Assembly: GCF_900099775.1 (NCBI RefSeq)
Contig: NZ_FMTM01000003.1
Coordinates: 643,097 to 707,096 of the forward strand
Direction: 5' to 3'
DNA: 64,000 nt
From: Rhizobium mongolense subsp. loessense
Lineage (GTDB): Bacteria > Pseudomonadota > Alphaproteobacteria > Rhizobiales > Rhizobiaceae
The notes under the pieces are model-generated. The model worked only from the letters and a program-made list of their open reading frames with translations. It made no database searches and was not told the DNA's origin. The translations under genes and the position numbers were made by a program. Of the stretch, positions 36,877 to 45,879 are shown piece after piece; the stretch's first letter is position 1; each line of letters starts with the position of its first letter.

Positions 36877-38028
36877 ATGGAATTGATCAAGAAGAGGGTG
36901 GTGCTTCACTTCCCGGGTTTCGAACCGCTGGATGGGAAGGCTCACCGGGCGCGCTACGAGCGAACCGCCAGACAAAGCGGAAAGGTTTGGGGCTTCCAGG
37001 CCCAATTAGGCGAAATAGACGATTGCCACGAGTTTGCGAAATTCGACGTACTCGCCGCTTCCGATTTCTGGCAGACCGCAAGCAGGGTTCATGTTTTCGA
37101 TCATGACGTGCTGGTACAGCATCTTAGCGCCAAACCGGCGGCAAAGCGGATAGTCGCCGGCTTTGCCGCCTGCGGCCGCATCATCGTGGACGGAGGATTG
37201 GTCGGCTATTTCCGCCATGCCTGGCGCTTCGGCCTTTTCTTCATCTTTCCGTTCGTGCTGATGCTGCTCGGCCTCATGCTGATGGCCACGATCGCTTGGG
37301 TGCCGATGGGCTTCGGTCTCGGGGTTTGGCATATCGTCTGGAGCCTGCCGGCGGCGGCTGCCTTCTTCGTCTATCTCTTCCTGCCTTTCGCCGAACGCTT
37401 CTACACCCTGCATCTCTTCGCGGATTGGGAAATGGCGGTTGCGCTCGGGCGCATGGATCGCCCCGAGGTCGACGCATGGCTCGAGCGCTGTGCGACTGCG
37501 GCGCGCGAGGCGCTGCTGGATGATGCTGATGAATATGTGATCTCGTCGCACAGCATGGGCTCGAGCGTTGCCGCGCATGTCGTCGGTCTGCTGCTTGAGA
37601 AGGAGCCGGCACTTTTCGACGGCAAGAAGGTCGTCTTTGCTTCGCTTGGTTCGGCTGTGCTGCAATGCGCGCTGCTGTCACCCGCAAAAGCGCTGCGAGC
37701 CCGTGTCGGGCTGATCGCATGCTGCCGATCCGTCTTCTGGCTCGACGTGCACTGCCTGACGGACGCCATCCATTTCTACAAGGTGCCGGTTGTGGCCGCA
37801 GCGGGCCATCAGGACGCGCCGCAGGCAAGAATGCAGTTCATCCGTGTCAAGCAGATGCTGACGCCGGAACACTACAAGAAGATCAAGCTGGATTTCCTGC
37901 GGGTGCACCGACAATACGTGCTGGGGCCGGACTTGCGCGCAGCCTTCGATTTCACGCTGCTGACGGCCGGACCTTTGCCCGCCGCTCGTGTCGCCGACGG
38001 CGGACTGCAAAAAATGCCCGGATTGTGA
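36877..38028 (+). CDS. Membrane protein with a serine-hydrolase-like motif, unknown function
   Basis: 383 residues from the ATG at 36877 (GGAAAG upstream). RVVLHFPGFEPLDGKAHRARYERTA near the N-terminus and YVISSHSMGSSVAAHVVGLLL (Gly/Ser-x-Ser-x-Gly-like, about residue 230) suggest an alpha/beta hydrolase. Two hydrophobic segments lie around residues 116-165 (FGLFFIFPFVLMLLGLMLM and VWHIVWSLPAAAAFFVYLF). I could not place the catalytic Asp and His with confidence. It lies opposite to the surrounding bolA-grxD genes. Its stop codon falls inside the terminator of bolA. Confidence 0.6.
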   Translation: MELIKKRVVLHFPGFEPLDGKAHRARYERTARQSGKVWGFQAQLGEIDDCHEFAKFDVLAASDFWQTASRVHVFDHDVLVQHLSAKPAAKRIVAGFAACGRIIVDGGLVGYFRHAWRFGLFFIFPFVLMLLGLMLMATIAWVPMGFGLGVWHIVWSLPAAAAFFVYLFLPFAERFYTLHLFADWEMAVALGRMDRPEVDAWLERCATAAREALLDDADEYVISSHSMGSSVAAHVVGLLLEKEPALFDGKKVVFASLGSAVLQCALLSPAKALRARVGLIACCRSVFWLDVHCLTDAIHFYKVPVVAAAGHQDAPQARMQFIRVKQMLTPEHYKKIKLDFLRVHRQYVLGPDLRAAFDFTLLTAGPLPAARVADGGLQKMPGL

Positions 38029-38037
38029 CCGGGCATT
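38013..38037 (-). terminator. Terminator of bolA, overlapping the end of the convergent gene
   Basis: AATGCCCGG / CCGGGCATT stem; on the minus strand followed by TTTTTT. The TGA of the plus-strand gene (38026-38028) sits in the loop. Confidence 0.8.
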
Positions 38038-38053
38038 CCCAATTATCGACGCA

Positions 38054-38287
38054 TCATTCCGGGGCCGATGTCTGCAGCGCCAGTGCGTGCAGGATGCCGC
38101 CCATATTTCCTTTGAGGGCCTCATACACCATCTGATGCTGCTGGACGCGGCTCTTGCCCCGGAAGGCTTCGGCCACGACTTCAGCGGCGTAATGATCACC
38201 GTCGCCAGCAAGGTCGCGGATCGTCACCTTGGCACCGGGTATCCCGGCCCTGATCATGTCTTCGATATCGCCGGGTTTCATGGCCAT
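38054..38287 (-). CDS. bolA: BolA-family protein
   Basis: 77 residues from the ATG at 38287 with AAGGAG upstream (a second ATG lies at 38281). It shows the BolA pattern: IEDMIRAGIPGAKVTIRDLAGDGDHYAAEVVAEAFRGKSRVQQHQMVYEALKGNMGGILHALAL, with the conserved His residue in QQHQMVYEAL. It binds a monothiol glutaredoxin to share a 2Fe-2S cluster. It lies 19 bases after purL, as in other Rhizobiales. Confidence 0.93.
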   Translation of the reverse strand: MAMKPGDIEDMIRAGIPGAKVTIRDLAGDGDHYAAEVVAEAFRGKSRVQQHQMVYEALKGNMGGILHALALQTSAPE

Positions 38288-38306
38288 GATCGTAACTCCT
38301 TGCACA

Positions 38307-40583
<2,277 letters not shown>

Positions 40584-40670
40584 TTAACCTATGTAAGGGC
40601 GGCACGCGACAGGAAAATGCCTACCGTCAACAAAGAGCGGACGAAGTGCCTTTTAAGGCCAGGCGTTCGC

Positions 40671-41252
40671 CTAGAATTTATACCCGATCTGGACGCCTGC
40701 GCGCGTCATGCCGTGGTTCGGACCGTCACAAAGATCTGCGTGCGAGGAATGGGCAACTTGCGCCGTGACGTTCCAGTGGGTGTCGAAACGGTACCCCAGG
40801 CCAATATATTCATGAAATAGCAGTCGGCAGCCAAGTGCCGGTCCGTTGCCGTCGTCATCGAGATCGCCAGTGTGGATAAGGCCGCCAAAACCGGCTTCGG
40901 CAAAAAGCGTGTCATTGATGTTTGCGGTCCAGGAAAGGCCGGTGAAGACCTGGCTCGCTTCACCGCCGGTTCCGATCGACGTGCCAAAGTGAATGCGGGG
41001 GCGCGACAGCTTTTGCTTCCAATCGGTGGCGGAATCGGCGCCGAAGGGATCGAAGAAACCCGTAACTTCGGGGAAGACGCCGTCCTCGCGCTCGCCGCCG
41101 CCCTGCGTCGAGGACGACGCGCCGAAACGCAGTTCATCGAAAATCCGTTCCTCCGCATGAGCGGATGCCGAGACGTCCGAGACGCCGGCGATCAATGACG
41201 CCAGCAGAATACTCAAGGAACGCAGCACCAACCCGCGACTAGGGGTCGTCAT
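40671..41252 (-). CDS. PagL-like lipid A 3-O-deacylase (acyloxyacyl hydrolase family)
   Basis: 193 residues. A signal peptide (about 1-33, ending SASAHA) precedes a small beta-barrel ending in Phe (VQIGYKF), the outer-membrane C-terminal signature. AQVAHSSHADLCDGPNHGMT carries His168-x-Ser170, matching the His/Ser active-site pair of PagL. It would remove the 3-O acyl chain from lipid A; partly deacylated lipid A is a known feature of R. etli and R. leguminosarum. The start codon has GGAGG upstream. Confidence 0.85.
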   Translation of the reverse strand: MTTPSRGLVLRSLSILLASLIAGVSDVSASAHAEERIFDELRFGASSSTQGGGEREDGVFPEVTGFFDPFGADSATDWKQKLSRPRIHFGTSIGTGGEASQVFTGLSWTANINDTLFAEAGFGGLIHTGDLDDDGNGPALGCRLLFHEYIGLGYRFDTHWNVTAQVAHSSHADLCDGPNHGMTRAGVQIGYKF

Positions 41253-41302
41253 CCGGTGTCCTCCTTGTTCCGCGCCATGGGCAGAACAGGAGAATTGGTA
41301 GC

Positions 41303-41437
41303 ATGAGTCGCAGCCAAGCCGGCACGCTGTCTTATGTTCATGCCGACGTCAACGCGGCGGTCAACATCCTGGTGGTTGGAACACGGCCATCGAAGGCGGT
41401 TAAATCCGTCTCCCGGGAACGCCAAAGGGCGGCCTGA
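41303..41437 (+). pseudogene. tnpB: tnpB remnant, C-terminal RuvC-III fragment of an IS200/IS605-family element
   Basis: The 44-codon frame ending at TGA 41435-41437 carries VHADVNAAVNILVVGTRP, the characteristic final part of TnpB including the third RuvC catalytic Asp (HADVNAA). Just before it, RSQAGT resembles the end of the zinc-ribbon segment, with the cysteine part missing. Everything upstream of this (TnpA, most of TnpB) is absent. It is a decayed element, not a functional transposase or nuclease. Confidence 0.8.
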
Positions 41438-41482
41438 GCCGCCCCTGAAGGTCCCCGTCCTTTCCGGCGGGGAAGATGTTAA
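41427..41482 (+). ncRNA. Relic of a TnpB omegaRNA scaffold and IS605-type right end
   Basis: Two hairpins in tandem. GGGCGGC-CTGA-GCCGCCC (41427-41444) overlaps the tnpB stop codon. A second stem (41453-41472, CCCCGTC...GGCGGGG) leads into GGAAGATGTTAA. This is the conserved 3' end of IS200/IS605 elements, which also forms the reRNA/omegaRNA that guides TnpB. The bases after it (41480 onward) would be the guide position in a live element, and here they are chromosomal mocR sequence. Confidence 0.75.
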
Positions 41483-42897
41483 ATTTCCCCCACATAGGCC
41501 GAGCCGCCGCCTTCCAGCAGGCTTCTCAAAATGATCAGGCCGTTTTTGAGCGCGTCCTTGCTCTTCGGCGATGAGAAGCCGATGCGCACGCGGTGATAGA
41601 CCTTGTCGGCCCGGGCTGCCTTGAATTCATCCTCGTCATCGACGAGCACGCCATCGCGAAACGCGGCGTTCTTGAAGGTGCCGGACATCCAGGGATCGGG
41701 AAGCTTCAGCCAGAGGAAGGGAACATGGGGATGTGATTCGAAATCGAACCCGTCCAGCAATTCGCGGACGAGCTGCTCGCGTGCGGCAAGTTCGGTGATA
41801 CTTGCCTTGCGCATGGCATGGGCGATGCCGCTTTCGACGAGGCGTGCGCAGGTCTCCGCGAGAATGAAGGGCAAGCCGCCCGTGATCATCTTGTGGGTGA
41901 CCTTGATCCGCTGGGCAAAATGCGGCGGGCAGGCGACCCATCCGCCGCGGACGCCGGCAGCGACCGATTTGGAAAGCCCGTTGACGAGGAATGTACGGTC
42001 GGGCGCCAGCGACGCCAGCAAAGGGATTTCGTCACCCGTCATACCGCCATAAAGGTCGTCTTCGATTAGCCAGACGCCATGCTTGCGGGCCGTCGCAGCG
42101 ATCGCGGCGCGGCGCTCATAGGGCATGGTTGCAAGCGTTGGGTTGTGCGCGGTTGGCATCAGAAAGGCGAGCTTGGGATGCTGCTGCTGGCATAGCCGCT
42201 CGAAGTCATCAGGAAGGACGCCGTTCTCGTCGGAATCGACCGTGATCGTCCGTCGACCCAGTAGGCGCGCGCTGCGGCTCACTTGCGTGTAGCTCAGGTT
42301 CTCAAAGACAATCTTATCGCCGGGCGAGGACACAGCCGAGATGATCGACACCGCGGCCGCATGGGCGCCCAGCGTCGGAACGATATTCTCCGTTTCCGGC
42401 GTCCAGCCATTTCGCGCCAGCCACCTCTGCCCGGCGAGGAACCAGTTTCGCGGAAAATTGCGGGAGTAGGAGGATATCTCCGAAATGTTCTGCTCCCCGA
42501 TTTCGGCGAGGATCTGACCGATAATGCGGCCCTGGCCGAGATCGGGAGCCGCGGTGGTGTCGAAGCGGATTTTGTTTGGCGGCGCGTCGAGAACCCGTGT
42601 GCCGCCAAGCGAAATCGTCAGCGGATCGGCCTGTTCGCCCGGCGCCGTCTCGGCGCGATCAAGCACATAGGTTCCACGCCCGACTTCGCCCGCCACCAGT
42701 CCACGTTCGTGCACCAAAGCATAGGCCCGGCCGATTGTGCCGATCGTCACGCCGATATCGTAGGCAAGGTTGCGCTGCGGCGGCAGTTTGCTGCCTGCGG
42801 GGAGGGCACCGCTAGCGATGGCGGACTCGATGCTGTCCGCCAGACGCATATAGACCGGGCCGGAACCGCGCGAAAGATCAGGGAGCCAATTTGTCAT
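41479..42897 (-). CDS. MocR-type GntR/aminotransferase-fold regulator
   Basis: 472 residues from the ATG at 42897. An N-terminal GntR winged helix (YMRLADSIESAIASGALPAGSKLPPQRNLAYDIGVTIGTIGRAYALV, about 14-60) is joined to a class-I aminotransferase domain with the PLP-binding Lys in FLVNGLSKSVAAGVRGGW. MocR proteins usually control a nearby or divergent gene through PLP-dependent metabolites. A DUF1127 gene is divergent from it. The stop codon and last bases lie in the inserted IS right end, so the natural C-terminus may have been changed. Confidence 0.9.
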   Translation of the reverse strand: MTNWLPDLSRGSGPVYMRLADSIESAIASGALPAGSKLPPQRNLAYDIGVTIGTIGRAYALVHERGLVAGEVGRGTYVLDRAETAPGEQADPLTISLGGTRVLDAPPNKIRFDTTAAPDLGQGRIIGQILAEIGEQNISEISSYSRNFPRNWFLAGQRWLARNGWTPETENIVPTLGAHAAAVSIISAVSSPGDKIVFENLSYTQVSRSARLLGRRTITVDSDENGVLPDDFERLCQQQHPKLAFLMPTAHNPTLATMPYERRAAIAATARKHGVWLIEDDLYGGMTGDEIPLLASLAPDRTFLVNGLSKSVAAGVRGGWVACPPHFAQRIKVTHKMITGGLPFILAETCARLVESGIAHAMRKASITELAAREQLVRELLDGFDFESHPHVPFLWLKLPDPWMSGTFKNAAFRDGVLVDDEDEFKAARADKVYHRVRIGFSSPKSKDALKNGLIILRSLLEGGGSAYVGEI

Positions 42898-42901
42898 GGT
42901 A

Positions 42902-42948
42902 ACAATTTGATAGATTGTCACCCTTAGTCTGTCAAGAGTATGAACAAT
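42902..42948. promoter_or_regulatory. Candidate MocR operator repeats
   Basis: ACAAT-N7-ATTGT (42902-42918) and another ACAATCG copy at 42944-42950, in the 74-base gap between the divergent mocR-type and DUF1127 genes. MocR proteins often bind repeats in such gaps. Confidence 0.45.
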
Positions 42949-42971
42949 CGTCAGTAACGAAGCGGACCTTC

Positions 42972-43223
42972 ATGACGATGTCTATCAATCAGAAGATCGA
43001 TCAGCATATTGTATCAATTGTTCCCATTGGCGAACGGTACAAAATGCAACCCGGGCCGACGCAGGGGCCGCTTGCCAAGATCAAGGACGTGCTCTCTTGC
43101 TGGAGCGTAAAACGCGCAGGGCGGCGAGCTCTGCGCGAGATGGCGGATTGGCAGCTGCGCGATATCGGGCTTTCGCCTGCCGATGCGGCGAAAGAAGTCA
43201 GCAAGTCGCGCTTTTGGGATTGA
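42972..43223 (+). CDS. DUF1127 small protein
   Basis: 83 residues from the ATG at 42972. The C-terminal half (VLSCWSVKRAGRRALREMADWQLRDIGLSPADAAKEVSKSRFWD) is the DUF1127 domain, an arginine-rich small protein type found in several copies in rhizobia and implicated in RNA/stress responses in Agrobacterium. Divergent from the MocR-type regulator and a likely target of it. Confidence 0.9.
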   Translation: MTMSINQKIDQHIVSIVPIGERYKMQPGPTQGPLAKIKDVLSCWSVKRAGRRALREMADWQLRDIGLSPADAAKEVSKSRFWD

Positions 43224-43622
43224 TCAGCGGCAGGTTTTGCCGCCGCCGGACCAGCGGGTCACGTCGCTAGCAATGCGGGTGGAAACCGGCTCGGACATCA
43301 TCGGTCCGAAGGCCTGGAGGCGGGCAGGATTGCCTTCGGCCTGAACGACGAGCAGCGGCCTGCCTTCCGGGCTGTTCTTGTGGACAACCAGGATTCGCGG
43401 GCGCCCGGAAAAGGAATTGAGTTCCGGCGCCAGGCGGTAGGCTGAAAATGCAGCATCGCCGGATTTGAACCAGCACGAATTTGCTCCGACGGCAACGCGC
43501 TCCATGGTGGAAAGCGCGCTGCGGTCCGGGCCGGATGCGGGTGCCCTGGACTGGCACGACGCGATCAAAATGCACAGCGTGCTTGCCGCCGCAACCGCTG
43601 CGATATTCGTGGAAGGGCGCAT
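43224..43622 (-). CDS. Small lipoprotein of unknown function
   Basis: 132 residues. The N-terminal segment STNIAAVAAASTLCILIASC ends in a lipobox-like IASC with Cys near residue 23, so it is probably lipid-anchored. The mature domain (ERVAVGANSCWFKSGDAAFSAYRLAPELNSFSGRPRILVV) is unknown to me. Convergent with the DUF1127 gene and separated by one base. Confidence 0.7.
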   Translation of the reverse strand: MRPSTNIAAVAAASTLCILIASCQSRAPASGPDRSALSTMERVAVGANSCWFKSGDAAFSAYRLAPELNSFSGRPRILVVHKNSPEGRPLLVVQAEGNPARLQAFGPMMSEPVSTRIASDVTRWSGGGKTCR

Positions 43623-43669
43623 CAATCTTGCTCCGGTGGACCTATTGAGTGCGTCTTACGCGGCGAAGG

Positions 43670-44341
43670 TTAAGCAGCGATTACGTCGAGAGCCGAAGCA
43701 AACAGCCCGCGGCCGTCGGAGCCGCCATGGGCTGCTTCGATCAGATTTTCCGGATGCGGCATCATGCCGAGAACGTTGCCCTTGGCGTTCATCACCGCGG
43801 CGATGTCGTTGATCGAACCGTTCGGGTTGGTGCCTTCCGCATAGCGGAAAACCACCTGGCCATTGCCTTCTATCTCAGCCAACGTCGCTTCATCCGCGAA
43901 ATAGTTGCCGTCGTGGTGGGCGACCGGGCAACGTATGACCTGACCCTTGGCATAGGCGCGGGTGAAATCCGTATCGGCGTTGGCGACCTCAAGCTTGATC
44001 TCGCGGCAGACGAACCTCAGCGAGGCGTTGCGCATCAGCGCACCCGGCAGCAGGCCGGCTTCCACGAGGATCTGAAAGCCGTTGCAGACGCCAAGAACCT
44101 TGACGCCTTTTTGAGCCTTGTCGACGATTGCCTGCATTACCGGCATGCGGGCCGCGATCGCGCCGCAGCGCAGATAATCGCCATAGGAAAAGCCGCCCGG
44201 AATGACGATCAGATCGACGTCGGGAATGTCGGTTTCCGTCTGCCAGATCGTCACCGGCGCGTGGCCGGAAATTTTCGTCAGCGCTGCGATCATGTCGCGA
44301 TCGCGGTTGAGGCCCGGAAGTTGAACAACGGCTGATTTCAT
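43670..44341 (-). CDS. purQ: FGAM synthase glutaminase subunit PurQ
   Basis: 223 residues, class-I glutamine amidotransferase. The nucleophile Cys is in [19 protein letters not shown]; catalytic His and Glu are in [33 protein letters not shown] supports the assignment. It provides ammonia to PurL with PurS. Its start (44341) overlaps the end of the upstream small coiled-coil ORF by four bases (ATGA). Confidence 0.97.
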   Translation of the reverse strand: MKSAVVQLPGLNRDRDMIAALTKISGHAPVTIWQTETDIPDVDLIVIPGGFSYGDYLRCGAIAARMPVMQAIVDKAQKGVKVLGVCNGFQILVEAGLLPGALMRNASLRFVCREIKLEVANADTDFTRAYAKGQVIRCPVAHHDGNYFADEATLAEIEGNGQVVFRYAEGTNPNGSINDIAAVMNAKGNVLGMMPHPENLIEAAHGGSDGRGLFASALDVIAA

Positions 44342-44574
44342 GGGTGCGGTTCAAACCTTGCTTGTGCTTCTGCCAATTCTCGAAGTTCGAGACGATTTTC
44401 AATGCGGTCCAGGCGATCAAGTGCCTGGCTTATCGTGCCATGCAGATTGTTGATGTCGCCCTGCATAGCGTGGGTATGGTTGCGCAGCTGTTGATATCTC
44501 GACGAAAGTCCCTCTGTCCTTCCGTCAATGTAGAGACATCGGACTGAATTTTTCCTCAAGATTTCAAACAGCAA
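44338..44574 (-). CDS. Small coiled-coil protein between purS and purQ
   Basis: 78 residues from a TTG at 44574 (AGGA upstream), or 42 from the ATG at 44466. The C-terminal half is a strong heptad-like coiled coil ([35 protein letters not shown]). It ends in ATGA overlap with the purQ ATG, so it is translationally coupled to purQ. I do not recognise a family. It could help PurQ/PurS assembly or be a chance frame that is kept by coupling. Confidence 0.55.
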   Translation of the reverse strand: MLFEILRKNSVRCLYIDGRTEGLSSRYQQLRNHTHAMQGDINNLHGTISQALDRLDRIENRLELRELAEAQARFEPHP

Positions 44575-44612
44575 TTCCTATATCAGGTCAGCCATCGCAT
44601 TCTCCGCAACCG

Positions 44613-44855
44613 TCAGTCGAGAGAAATACTATAATTTTCGATCACCGTGTTTGCGAGGAGTTTTTCGCACATGGCCTTGAGGTCGGCTTCGGCCTTGGCC
44701 TTGTCGGCGCTTTCGAGCTCGAGGTCGAAGACCTTGCCCTGGCGGACATGGCCGATGCCTGTGAAGCCGAGGCCGCTCAGCGCGCCTTCGATTGCCTTGC
44801 CCTGCGGATCGAGAACGCCGTTTTTCAGCGTGACGGTTACACGAGCCTTGATCAC
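44613..44855 (-). CDS. purS: FGAM synthase subunit PurS
   Basis: 80 residues. The short alpha/beta protein begins MIKARVTVTLKNGVLDPQGKAIEGALSGLGF and ends ANTVIENYSISLD, as PurS does. It bridges PurL and PurQ in the three-part FGAM synthase. It lies 30 bases after purC. Confidence 0.95.
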   Translation of the reverse strand: MIKARVTVTLKNGVLDPQGKAIEGALSGLGFTGIGHVRQGKVFDLELESADKAKAEADLKAMCEKLLANTVIENYSISLD

Positions 44856-44885
44856 TTCTTCTTCCCTGTCTTTGACCAGAACGTC

Positions 44886-45650
44886 TTACTTGACCAAAAC
44901 CGGGCCGGTGCCGCGCACAGGCTCGTTTTCGTTGATGATGCCGAGCCGGCGGGCGACTTCGGAATAGGCTTCAAGAAGCCCGCCCATATCGCGGCGGAAG
45001 CGGTCCTTGTCCATCTTCTCGTGGGTTTCGATGTCCCAGAGGCGGCAAGAATCGGGCGAAATCTCGTCGGCAAGGATGATGCGCATCATGTCGCCTTCGA
45101 ACAGCCGGCCGCATTCGATCTTGAAATCGACAAGCTGGATGCCGACGCCAAGGAAGAGGCCGGTCATGAAGTCGTTGACGCGGATAGCGAGCGCCATGAT
45201 GTCGTCGAGCTCGGCAGGGTTTGCCCAGCCGAAGGCGGTGATGTGTTCTTCCGAGACCATCGGATCGTCGAGAGCGTCGGATTTGTAATAGAATTCGATG
45301 ATCGAGCGCGGCAAAACCACGCCTTCCTCGATGCCGAGGCGCTTGGCCAGCGAACCGGCAGCGACGTTGCGCACAACGATCTCGAGGGGGATCATCTCCA
45401 CTTCCCGGATCAACTGCTCGCGCATGTTGAGCCGGCGGATGAAGTGCGTCGGGATGCCGATCTTGTTCAGATGGCTGAAGATGTATTCCGAAATGCGGTT
45501 GTTCAGAACGCCCTTGCCATCGATGACTTCGTGTTTCTTCTTATTGAAGGCAGTGGCGTCATCCTTGAAGAACTGGATCAACGTCCCCGGTTCCGGTCCC
45601 TCGTATAGAATCTTGGCCTTGCCCTCGTAGATACGGCGGCGACGGTTCAT
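44886..45650 (-). CDS. purC: SAICAR synthase
   Basis: 254 residues. Joins aspartate to CAIR. Signatures: [58 protein letters not shown] and [14 protein letters not shown]. This is the first gene of the purC-purS-ORF-purQ run on the minus strand. Confidence 0.97.
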   Translation of the reverse strand: MNRRRRIYEGKAKILYEGPEPGTLIQFFKDDATAFNKKKHEVIDGKGVLNNRISEYIFSHLNKIGIPTHFIRRLNMREQLIREVEMIPLEIVVRNVAAGSLAKRLGIEEGVVLPRSIIEFYYKSDALDDPMVSEEHITAFGWANPAELDDIMALAIRVNDFMTGLFLGVGIQLVDFKIECGRLFEGDMMRIILADEISPDSCRLWDIETHEKMDKDRFRRDMGGLLEAYSEVARRLGIINENEPVRGTGPVLVK

Positions 45651-45879
45651 TTTAGGTGTTCTCTGTCGTTGGCGCTCTTGGGATAGCGCGAGTGGATGGA
45701 TCTCGTGGCGTCCCCATAAAGGAAAAGAAGGAGTTTCACAATGCGCCTGTCACTCCTTCCCCGGATTCCAGATATGTAGGAACGCGGCCCAAGAGAATCG
45801 AAGATTTTCTGGAGATAAGCTTACAGTTTTTTGTGATGCGGTGGAATCAAAGGCGCCAGCGCGGCCGCTTATGCAGGCT

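Noticed and set aside
45656..45879. Short plus-strand frame in the gap behind purC
   Set aside because: No ribosome site, no pattern, and it runs into the 3' end of the GGDEF-EAL gene; treated as non-coding spacer.
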